DNA of 64,000 bases from Pelagibius sp. (GTDB lineage Bacteria > Pseudomonadota > Alphaproteobacteria > Kiloniellales > Kiloniellaceae): the NCBI RefSeq assembly GCF_028281305.1, contig NZ_JANQKD010000016.1, positions 62,001 to 126,000 of the forward strand, read 5' to 3'. Made by a program: the position numbers and the translations under genes. Under the pieces are notes generated by a model that was not told the origin of the DNA, made no database searches, and saw nothing but the letters and a program-made list of their open reading frames with translations. This document shows positions 1 through 7,165 of the stretch, piece by piece. How positions within the stretch are numbered: the first letter of the stretch is position 1; the number at the start of each line of letters is the position of its first letter.

Positions 1-2
1 AA

Positions 3-914
3 CCGCTGCGCGGCACAACCTTGGACGGCAGTGTCGTGAACTGGACGGTTAGCGCCCAGCGCGAGCAGGTCGACACCTTCTTCCAGAGCCTCGCCAATCC
101 GTCCATCCAGGCGGACCGGGAGACGACCTCAGTCTTTACGGACTTCTTCTGGGACCAGTTCGCTGCGCAGCTTCGCGTCGACCATCAGTTGAACAACGTC
201 GACGATCTGGATTTCCTGGCAACCGACCGCATTCTCAACGGTTACTTCAACGGGACCTACACACCCTATGTGGAGCCCTCAGAAGACGGCAGCCTGCCGT
301 GGTTCGGGCAACCCTTCTTCGGCGTGACCGCTTCGGTCACCGACATCAACAGGGTCGAGCGGTCGGTGGACTTCCCGGAAGATGACGCCAACAACATTAG
401 CAAGTCGCTCACCCTCAACACCGGGTCCAACTACGAGACCTGGAGTTGGAACCTGTCGCACACGATCTACACCTTCGACGACGAGATCAACGTCAGCAAC
501 GACAGCATCAACAACACGACCGGTCTGAGCGGCTACTTCCTGATCGACGACTGGCTGACCCTGTCGCCCAGCGTCCAATACGACGTCTTTGAAGACACGG
601 ATAGCGGTAAGGCCAACAGGACCATCAACCTGGGAATTGCAACGGATATCACAGTGATCCCCGACACCCTGGCGGCCAGCTTCTCCTACAATATGAACGT
701 TCGGACCGGCGACGGCGACACACCGGACACCAGCAGCCTGAGCGGCGAAGTTGTCTGGACCCTGCGGCAGCCCGACGTCAACACGTTGGGCATTGCCCTG
801 GCCTTCAACGGCTTCATCCAGGAAACGCGGAATGACGACTTCGTCAGCCCGGAGGACGATGTGCAGTATCAGGCCTTCACCACGCTCCGGCTGTCGCTGC
901 CGGTGAGTTATTGA
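3..914 (+). CDS. Outer-membrane beta-barrel-like protein, 5'-truncated by window edge
   Basis: Partial gene: the frame is open to the left edge, so the true start lies outside the window. The visible 300 or so residues alternate polar and aromatic/hydrophobic residues in short strands (for example WSWNLSHTIY, LAASFSYNMNVRTG, AFTTLRLSLPVSY) and end in an aromatic residue, as many outer-membrane barrels do; aspartate-rich loops separate the strands. I do not recognise a specific family. Its stop at 912-914 is 11 bases before the start of the next secreted-protein gene, and the following five genes run the same way, so it is probably the first visible member of an envelope operon. An outer-membrane location is inferred from strand pattern only. 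Confidence 0.6.
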   Translation, partial: PLRGTTLDGSVVNWTVSAQREQVDTFFQSLANPSIQADRETTSVFTDFFWDQFAAQLRVDHQLNNVDDLDFLATDRILNGYFNGTYTPYVEPSEDGSLPWFGQPFFGVTASVTDINRVERSVDFPEDDANNISKSLTLNTGSNYETWSWNLSHTIYTFDDEINVSNDSINNTTGLSGYFLIDDWLTLSPSVQYDVFEDTDSGKANRTINLGIATDITVIPDTLAASFSYNMNVRTGDGDTPDTSSLSGEVVWTLRQPDVNTLGIALAFNGFIQETRNDDFVSPEDDVQYQAFTTLRLSLPVSY

Positions 915-925
915 GGGTGCGGGTT

Positions 926-2128
926 ATGATGAGATCGATTGTTGCTTTTGTTGCCTTGCTGGTCACCGTTCTCTGCGTGACCTGGGGGGCATCGACAGCC
1001 CAGGCACAGGTGATCATCACCGTTGATCCGACGCCGAACCAAGCGGCGATCGGATTGCAAGGTACGTCCAGCGTGACCATCATCTGGCGCGTCAACCGAA
1101 CGGCAACGCCGGCCGGCACCCTTTCCTCACCGAATGCCCAGCTTTCTGTTGCAGGCGTTGGTGCAGGCACACTTGGCGGGACTTTCTCGCGTGCTTTCCC
1201 CGGTGGTGGCGGTATCCAGTCCGCAACTTTCGTGGAGACCCTGCTGATACCGCAGGCCTTGGCATTCCGCGCTGCCAAATCCGGCGCTCCGATCCTGGTA
1301 TCGCGGACCTTCTCTGACAACACCGGTCCTTTTTCAGATACCGGCACAGCAGCACTGTTTCCCGGAGGGCCGGGCTCGGAGCCCTTCTCCATACGGCGGC
1401 TCGATCTCACCTTCGATGACCGCTCACGCGTGCGGGTGCTCGCTAAGGGCAGCCGGCTGCGCGCGATTGCAGAGATCAACACCACCGGATCCGGCCTGAT
1501 CGTCGGGCAGTGGGAGATCGCACCGGCAACCACAACGTCGGGGGCGCCTGTCTTCCGCCCGCTCGCCCTGGTGCGCCAGAACGTCGCCGGCGGCCGGCGG
1601 GTGTTCATCACCAGTCCGCCCCTGCCGACGCGCTTTGAGGGCACCAACCTCGTGCGGCTCAACATCACCGACCCCGCGACCGTCTTCGATGAACCCGAAC
1701 TGCAGTACTACGTAACGCCGGAGAGCCCCCTGCCTGAGCGCCAGGAACCGCGGCTGCTGCTGATGACCAGCCCCAGCCCGGGAATTCCGCTGACCCTGAC
1801 GACGCGCTTCGCCTGGCAGGCCGTGCCCGGCGCCAAAGCCTATAAGCTGGAGTTCTTTCCAGCCCTTCCCGTCCGGGACGAACCGCCGTCCCAGGACGAG
1901 GTCGTCGCCAGCCTGCCGCTGGACCCGGGCCCGGACCCTCAACCTGCGCCGGCGGCGGGACCTCTCACAGGGATTGTGCTGCCTGGCGCGGTCACCGAAA
2001 CACGGCTGAAGGACTTCACACTGGCCCACCTGCCGGCGCAACGGCGCTACCGCTGGATCGTGACCGCAATCGGCGAGGACGGCGCGGTGCTGGGGGCCAG
2101 CGCTATGCGGGAGATCTACAAGCCGTAA
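926..2128 (+). CDS. Secreted protein of unknown function, tandem paralog 1
   Basis: About 400 residues. I chose ATG 926 over the upstream TTG at 911 because a GAGGG stretch lies about 10 bases before it and the protein then begins with a normal signal peptide (MMRSIVAFVALLVTVL, cleavage near AQAQ). The mature protein is beta-rich. Its landmarks are shared with the next gene: AEINTTGSGL, a GQWEIA stretch, PVFRPLALVRQ, GTNLVRLNIT, QYYVTPE, a TRFAWQAVPGAKAYKLEF segment that resembles a fibronectin-III/Ig-type strand pair, and the C-terminal REIYKP. There are no catalytic motifs I can name. Position between a barrel protein and a sigma/anti-sigma/protease set suggests a periplasmic or surface role; the function is unknown. 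Confidence 0.75.
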   Translation: MMRSIVAFVALLVTVLCVTWGASTAQAQVIITVDPTPNQAAIGLQGTSSVTIIWRVNRTATPAGTLSSPNAQLSVAGVGAGTLGGTFSRAFPGGGGIQSATFVETLLIPQALAFRAAKSGAPILVSRTFSDNTGPFSDTGTAALFPGGPGSEPFSIRRLDLTFDDRSRVRVLAKGSRLRAIAEINTTGSGLIVGQWEIAPATTTSGAPVFRPLALVRQNVAGGRRVFITSPPLPTRFEGTNLVRLNITDPATVFDEPELQYYVTPESPLPERQEPRLLLMTSPSPGIPLTLTTRFAWQAVPGAKAYKLEFFPALPVRDEPPSQDEVVASLPLDPGPDPQPAPAAGPLTGIVLPGAVTETRLKDFTLAHLPAQRRYRWIVTAIGEDGAVLGASAMREIYKP

Positions 2129-2259
2129 CGCCCTGTCGAACACCGTTACCCGCCGTTGAACCCGGGCTCCGGCCGTCGCGACCAACGGGAGAACCGCAGC
2201 CAAGGCCCGGTGGCCCGACGCTTTGCTGCGCAACGGATCGTTAGGCAAGGAATAAAATC

Positions 2260-3474
2260 ATGTGCCCACGAGCAACCCGCCTCATCCTCGCACGGACCGC
2301 CACAGCGGCGGCTCTGATGCTTTCAGCCCTGCCGGCCGCGGCCGCGGTGGATACCGTCCAACCGTCGCCGAACAAGGCGCAGGTGGCAGCGACGGGCGCG
2401 AGCAGCATCGCCGTCACCTGGCGTGTTGGCCGCAGCATCGTCAGCATGCTGCCGTCCCCCGGCACCATCGGATCGCAGCGCGCGGAGTTGCTGATCAACG
2501 GTTCGGTGGTCGCCACCATAGGGCGCCGCCTGGAGCAGACGACCGAAGGCGAGCAAACGCCCGAGACGTTTCTTTTCCGGGAAACCGTCAGCATCCCGCA
2601 GTCGCTCGTCTATCGGGCCATAAAGCAGGAAAGCCCCATCGTTATACGGCGCAGCTTTGAAGACAGCGTCGAGACCGGGTCGGAAGATGGCGAGGTCCTG
2701 GTGGTCCCCGCCGGGCCCGGATCGGCCGAATTCTCGGTTCAGCGCGTATCGCTGTCCTTCTTCGACGATTCGCGCACCCAGGTGCTGCCCAAGAACGGTG
2801 ACCTGCGGGCCGTAGCCGAGATCAACACGACCGGCGCCAGTCTGCTGACCGGGGTCTGGGAAGTGGCCAGCGGCAGTTCGACAGCCGGTACGCCGGTCTT
2901 TCGGCCGCTGACCCTGGTACGCCAGGGCATCGCCGCGAGCGGACGGACTGTCGTCACCTCGCCGCGCCTGCCCACCGCAACGGAAGGCACCAATCTGGTG
3001 CGCTTTCGGATCACCAATCCGGAAACCGATTTCCGGCAGCCCATACTGCAGTACTACGTGACGCCGCCCAGCGCGACGGTTGCCGTCGATCCGCTGCGGG
3101 AAATCCTGCTCTCCGGGCCGCGCCCCGGCGAAGCGCTGACCGAGAAGACGCGCTTTGCCTGGACCGCGCTCGCCGGCGCGGCGACCTATCACCTGGAGCT
3201 CTTCACAGCGCCGGCAGGCCCGGCGGCCCCCGTCGATACTCAGGCAGTGCGCAGTGAAATCCCCCTTGATCCGTCACCCGAGACCGGGCAGACGGACGAC
3301 CAGGTTCCGCTGGCCGGGATCTTCGTGCAGGGCAGCGAAACCGAGGCCCGTCTGGCCGATTTCACCCTCGCCCAGTTGCCGGGCGATCGCCGCTATCTCT
3401 GGAAGATCAGCGCAATTGATGCTAAGGGCGCTGTCATCGGGTCCAGTTCGGTCAGAGAGATCTACAAACCTTAG
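2260..3474 (+). CDS. Secreted protein of unknown function, tandem paralog 2
   Basis: 404 residues, clearly homologous along its whole length to the preceding gene, sharing the block AEINTTGASLLTGVWEVA, PVFRPLTLVRQG, GTNLVRFRIT, QYYVTPP, TRFAWTALAGAATYHLEL and the identical last six residues REIYKP. ATG 2260 follows AAGGAATAAAATC, a good ribosome site, and gives a signal peptide ending near LPAAAAVD. The N-terminal domain begins PSPNKAQVAATG, matching PTPNQAAIGLQG in paralog 1. A 131-base gap separates the two genes, and 42 bases separate this one from the sigma factor. The pair looks like a local duplication that has since diverged considerably. Function unknown. Confidence 0.78.
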   Translation: MCPRATRLILARTATAAALMLSALPAAAAVDTVQPSPNKAQVAATGASSIAVTWRVGRSIVSMLPSPGTIGSQRAELLINGSVVATIGRRLEQTTEGEQTPETFLFRETVSIPQSLVYRAIKQESPIVIRRSFEDSVETGSEDGEVLVVPAGPGSAEFSVQRVSLSFFDDSRTQVLPKNGDLRAVAEINTTGASLLTGVWEVASGSSTAGTPVFRPLTLVRQGIAASGRTVVTSPRLPTATEGTNLVRFRITNPETDFRQPILQYYVTPPSATVAVDPLREILLSGPRPGEALTEKTRFAWTALAGAATYHLELFTAPAGPAAPVDTQAVRSEIPLDPSPETGQTDDQVPLAGIFVQGSETEARLADFTLAQLPGDRRYLWKISAIDAKGAVIGSSSVREIYKP

Positions 3475-3516
3475 GCGTCCTCGGACCCGGGTCGCCGCTT
3501 GCCGTGAGGACTTCTC

Positions 3517-4071
3517 TTGACACAAGACGATCGAGAGCTGCTTCGTCGCATGGCCAACGGCGACCAAACCGCCTTGGACGACTTTTACCGGCAGTACGAA
3601 GGTCGCGTTTACCGCTTTATCCGGTCAAAATTGAACGATTCCTTCGATGCCGCCGACGTACTGAACGAGGTCATGTTCGAGGTCTGGCGCAGCGCCGGGC
3701 GCTTTGAAGGACGATCCGCGGTGAGCACATGGGTGCTTGGTATCGCTCACCACAAGGCAATCGACCGGATACGCCGACGCAAGCCAGGTGAGAGCGTGGA
3801 GTTGGATCCGGAAATCGCAGAAGACGACTCCCCGGATCCCGCAGAAACGCTCTCCGCAGCCCAGAATGCCGAGCAAGTGCGTCACTGTGTCGATCAACTC
3901 TCAGAGGCACACCGCAGCGTGGTTCATCTGGCGTTCTTCGAAGACCTCCCCTACGGCGAGATAGCCTCCATCGTGGGCTGCCCCGAGGGCACGGTGAAGA
4001 CAAGAATGTTTCACGCGAAGAAGGCACTGATGAAGTGCCTCGCGGGGCTCAAAGAGATGGGACTGTTGTGA
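3517..4071 (+). CDS. ECF-type RNA polymerase sigma factor
   Basis: 184 residues, the usual ECF size. Region 2 spans about residues 20-90 (DDFYRQYEGRVYRFIRSKL, DVLNEVMFEVWRSAGRF, then the STWVLGIAHHKAIDRIRRRK motif of region 2.4/2.5). Region 4 spans about 115-175 and contains the HTH LPYGEIASIVGCPEGTVKTR. The TTG start at 3517 is preferred to ATG 3550 because it gives the canonical DDRELLRRMANGD opening of this family, and GAGGAC lies just upstream. The stop overlaps the next ATG (TGATG), so sigma and anti-sigma factor are translationally coupled. It should direct RNA polymerase to an envelope-stress or surface regulon, probably including this operon; the latter is inference. Confidence 0.93.
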   Translation: MTQDDRELLRRMANGDQTALDDFYRQYEGRVYRFIRSKLNDSFDAADVLNEVMFEVWRSAGRFEGRSAVSTWVLGIAHHKAIDRIRRRKPGESVELDPEIAEDDSPDPAETLSAAQNAEQVRHCVDQLSEAHRSVVHLAFFEDLPYGEIASIVGCPEGTVKTRMFHAKKALMKCLAGLKEMGLL

Positions 4072-4688
4072 TGGCTGAGAACGGAAAACGAGACGAGGAC
4101 CTGGACCTCCTCCTCCCGTGGTATGTAAACGGGACCCTGAGTGTCGAGGAGCAGCAGGCGGTCGAGGCCTACCTGGAAAGCAATGCGCATGCGCGCGACG
4201 AAGTCGCCCTGCTTGCGGCCATGCGCCAGCAGGTGAAAGAAGAGAGCATCGAGAACAGCCCCGGCGAGCTGGGACTGAAGCGCCTGCGGCGGGAGATCAG
4301 CCTCAGCGAGCAGCAGGCGCCGGCGCCGGCCGAAACCGGCAAGGTCGTCTCCATCGCTTCCTGGTGGCGCCCACTGGCCGTTGCGGCCTGTCTGGCCGTT
4401 GTCATTCAGGCGGGCGTCATCGTGACCGGAGGGCCGGACGGCGAGGTCGATACGGCAAAAGGATTCCGTCCGGCGGTTCTGCAGGTGACCTTTGCGCCTG
4501 ACGCCACGGAGCAGCAGATCCGCGAGGTCCTGCAGGCTGCCGGCACGTCGATTGCCGGGGGCCCCAGCGCTCTTGGAATCTACGACTTGAGCCTGCAGGC
4601 GACCGACGGCGGCTCTGCCGAGATCGAAGCCGCGCTTGCGGCGCTGAGAGCCCGCGGCGACGTGGTGACCTTCGCTGAAAGGAACTGA
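4071..4688 (+). CDS. Transmembrane anti-sigma factor lacking zinc ligands, with periplasmic domain
   Basis: 205 residues from the ATG that overlaps the sigma-factor stop. The cytoplasmic part (1-95) opens with LLPWYVNGTLSVEEQQAVEA, the helical anti-sigma fold of the zf-HC2 type, but has no Cys or His cluster, so it would bind the sigma factor without zinc. One membrane helix lies at about 101-119 (PLAVAACLAVVIQAGVIVTG). The periplasmic part (about 130-205) reads as beta-alpha-beta-beta-alpha-beta: VLQVTFAPDATEQQIREVL, ALGIYDLSL, IEAALAALRARGDVVTFAE. It resembles ferredoxin-like inhibitor/prodomain folds, and the next gene carries a comparable domain ahead of its catalytic region. It ends 3 bases before the protease start. 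Confidence 0.82.
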   Translation: MAENGKRDEDLDLLLPWYVNGTLSVEEQQAVEAYLESNAHARDEVALLAAMRQQVKEESIENSPGELGLKRLRREISLSEQQAPAPAETGKVVSIASWWRPLAVAACLAVVIQAGVIVTGGPDGEVDTAKGFRPAVLQVTFAPDATEQQIREVLQAAGTSIAGGPSALGIYDLSLQATDGGSAEIEAALAALRARGDVVTFAERN

Positions 4689-4691
4689 CCT

Positions 4692-6410
4692 GTGCAGGGC
4701 GTCCTGTGGATCGCCAGTGTAGGGCGGATCGCCAGTGTAGGGCGGATTGCCGGGGTGGTTGCCCTGATGATCGGTCTTGCCGATCCGGCAGCCGCCCAGG
4801 TGCCGGCCAGCGACCAGGGCGCCGCCCCGCGGATCACCGGGATTGGCGTGGTCAGTTGTGTCGAGCCGGGCGACCGCATCGTCGTGCGCGGCAGCAACTT
4901 CGGGCGCGCCGGCGGCAAGTCGCTGATCATGAGAGATTCCGCCCACCGCGTCGAACTGCCCATCACCCGCTGGACCGACCGCAGCATTCTGGCGACCGTG
5001 CCGCGCAACAGGCAACTGGTGCCGGGCAGCTGGTACGAACTGGGCATCGAGGACCGCAGCGGGAATTGGACCAGCGCCCAGCGCCGCCCGCTGCAGATCT
5101 GTCCGCCCGCGCGGCCGCAGTCGGATTCCGCCAACATTCCCATCGATCCGCAACGCGACACCATCGATCCCGACCGCAGGCCAGGCACCCGGCAACCGAC
5201 CGACCGGCCACAGCAGGCCGACCGACCGCGCCAGCCGGAGCGTCCGGCGCCGCAGACACCGGGAACCGCGACCGAGCGCCCGGGCCCGCCGACACTGCCG
5301 GGCCTGCCTGTCCCGCCGCCGACCCAGGCCGCCAGCCCCGATCAGGAAGATGACGAGGTTCTGGCCATTACCGGCACCCTGCAGGACGCCACCGCCCTGG
5401 CGCAGCAGTTGACAAGCCTGGGGTATGCCGTGCGTTCCCTTCAGGAACTGCCGGTGCTGGGGTTTGCCCTCATGCGGCTCGGTATTCCCGGCGGACAGGA
5501 CGTGCCGACCGCCCTGGATTCCCTGCGCCAGACCTTCCCCACCACGCTTTTCGATGCCAACACGCTGTACGGTCCACAGGCCGCGGCGGAGCCGCGGCAC
5601 TATGCCAAGGACCTGATCGGCTGGACAGAGCCGCTGCAGGAATGCCGGCTTGAGGTTGACGTCGGTCTCATCGATACCGTGGTCGACGGCGGGCATCCGG
5701 CCCTGAAGGACAGCCGCGTTCTCGCAAAGAACTTCCTGACCTCAGGCCTCAAACCCGCACCGCCCGACCACGGCACGGCGATCGCCTCTCTGATTGTCGG
5801 CGATCCCAGTTCCAACACCGCCGGCCTTGTTCCCTCCGCCCGTCTCTACGCGGCGGCGATTTTCGGTTTAAGGGACAACGATCGCGTTGTCGGCACCACC
5901 GATGCCATTGCACGGGCAATTGACTGGCTCGGGCAGCAAGGCGTGCGCATCGTCAATCTCAGCCTGTCCGGGCCAAGCAACCAGGTACTGCGGCTGACGA
6001 TGGAGCGGGCCCACGGCAGCGGCATGATCCTGATCGCCGCCGCCGGCAACGAGGGGCCGAATGCGGCCCCGGTCTTTCCCGCCGGCTACGCACCGGTCAT
6101 GGCGGTAACGGCCGTCGATGCGGCGCTGCAGCCCTACACCGAAGCCAACCGAGGCGACTACATCGATCTTGCCGCACCTGGCGTCGATGTCTGGAGCGCG
6201 CGCAGCGGCCGCGGCGGCCGCTACAGCAGCGGCACCTCCTTTGCCGCGCCCTTCGTCGCGGCTTCGGCAGCCGTCGTGCTCGCCCTCGAGCCGGACGTTT
6301 CCGCCGAAGCGATGCGACAGCGCCTGACCAACACCGCCCGCGACCTTGGCTCGCCCGGGCGCGACAGCACCTTCGGCTGGGGCCTGCTGCAACAGCCGGG
6401 GGGCTGCTAG
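4692..6410 (+). CDS. Secreted S8 (subtilisin-like) serine protease with IPT/TIG-like domain
   Basis: 572 residues, GTG start at 4692. A hydrophobic N terminus with the duplicated unit IASVGR ends near PAAAQVP and should be a signal peptide. Residues 45-135 look like an IPT/TIG Ig-fold (PGDRIVVRGSNFG, WTDRSILATVP); 138-220 is a Pro/Arg/Asp-rich linker; 222-300 (EVLAITGTLQDATALAQQL onwards) looks like an inhibitor-type prodomain. The catalytic domain follows: Asp328 in GLIDTVVDGGHP, His360 in PPDHGTAIASL, oxyanion Asn453 in AAAGNEGP, and nucleophile Ser516 in SSGTSFAAPFVA. All key residues are present, so it should be active in the periplasm or outside. Tight coupling to the sigma/anti-sigma pair suggests a role in the same signalling pathway. 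Confidence 0.9.
   Translation: MQGVLWIASVGRIASVGRIAGVVALMIGLADPAAAQVPASDQGAAPRITGIGVVSCVEPGDRIVVRGSNFGRAGGKSLIMRDSAHRVELPITRWTDRSILATVPRNRQLVPGSWYELGIEDRSGNWTSAQRRPLQICPPARPQSDSANIPIDPQRDTIDPDRRPGTRQPTDRPQQADRPRQPERPAPQTPGTATERPGPPTLPGLPVPPPTQAASPDQEDDEVLAITGTLQDATALAQQLTSLGYAVRSLQELPVLGFALMRLGIPGGQDVPTALDSLRQTFPTTLFDANTLYGPQAAAEPRHYAKDLIGWTEPLQECRLEVDVGLIDTVVDGGHPALKDSRVLAKNFLTSGLKPAPPDHGTAIASLIVGDPSSNTAGLVPSARLYAAAIFGLRDNDRVVGTTDAIARAIDWLGQQGVRIVNLSLSGPSNQVLRLTMERAHGSGMILIAAAGNEGPNAAPVFPAGYAPVMAVTAVDAALQPYTEANRGDYIDLAAPGVDVWSARSGRGGRYSSGTSFAAPFVAASAAVVLALEPDVSAEAMRQRLTNTARDLGSPGRDSTFGWGLLQQPGGC
4710..4745 (+). repeat. Perfect 18-bp tandem duplication inside the protease signal peptide
   Basis: The 18-base unit ATCGCCAGTGTAGGGCGG occurs twice back to back and a degraded third start (ATTGCCGGGG) follows. 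Being 6 codons long it keeps the frame and encodes IASVGR twice within the signal peptide of the S8 protease. Confidence 0.95.
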
Positions 6411-6454
6411 GACGTTTTCGACTGACGTCAGCTCGGCAAAGCGTCCAAAGCAAA

Positions 6455-7141
6455 TCAGCCGGCGACGCAGTCCAGCAAAGGACCCAATTGACCCACCCTC
6501 TTGCGGATCGTCGCCGCTCGCCCGGCGACATAGTCCCCCGGCGGGTGAGCGCGCCACTTGAGGGGACTGGGTAGAACGGCAGCCAACTGCGAGGCCTGGC
6601 GAAGGCTGAGGTCCTTGGCACCGACACCGAAACTGGCACGCGCTGCAGCCTCGGCCCCATAGACACCGGGACCCCACTCGGCAATGTTCAGATAGACCTC
6701 GAGAATGCGCTGCTTCGGCCAGAGCACTTCCAGGGACGTGGTCAGAGGCAGTTCCAGGGCTTTGCGGAAGACGGAGCGTTTCGGCCAGAGAAAGAGGTTT
6801 TTTGCCGTCTGCATCGAAATGGTGCTGCCGCCTCCGGCGCGGCGTCCCTCGGCGTAGGCTTTGACGGCACTCTCCAGCGAACTCCAATCGAAACCGTCGT
6901 GCTCGCAGAACAGGTTGTCTTCCGCCGCCACGGCGGCGCGCCTCAGATGCGGGCTGATCTCGTCCCAGGACACCCAGTCCCTTTTCAGCCCCTGCCCCTC
7001 GATCAGACGGATGACCATCAGCGGGGTGATCGGCGGCGGTACGAAGCGGTAGATCACCGTGAGCGCCAGGGGTGCAAATACGACGATCAGCAACGCCCAG
7101 AGGGCCCAGCGCCGCACCTTGGAGGAGAACGGTCGGATCAT
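6455..7141 (-). CDS. mtgA: Monofunctional biosynthetic peptidoglycan glycosyltransferase
   Basis: 228 residues, normal for MtgA. An N-terminal membrane anchor (about 12-32) is followed by a GT51 domain with the family motifs: AAEDNLFCEHDGFD (catalytic Glu74), GGGSTISMQTAKNLFL (103-118), KRSVFRKALEL (121-131) and KQRILEVYLNIAEWGPGVYG (143-162). It polymerises lipid II into glycan strands at the outer face of the inner membrane and has no transpeptidase domain. It starts 24 bases after the stop of the exported coiled-coil protein gene, so the two are probably co-transcribed. The upstream + strand protease gene ends convergently at 6410. Confidence 0.95.
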   Translation of the reverse strand: MIRPFSSKVRRWALWALLIVVFAPLALTVIYRFVPPPITPLMVIRLIEGQGLKRDWVSWDEISPHLRRAAVAAEDNLFCEHDGFDWSSLESAVKAYAEGRRAGGGSTISMQTAKNLFLWPKRSVFRKALELPLTTSLEVLWPKQRILEVYLNIAEWGPGVYGAEAAARASFGVGAKDLSLRQASQLAAVLPSPLKWRAHPPGDYVAGRAATIRKRVGQLGPLLDCVAG

Positions 7142-7165
7142 CGGATGAAGAGCGGCCGCAGTGCG

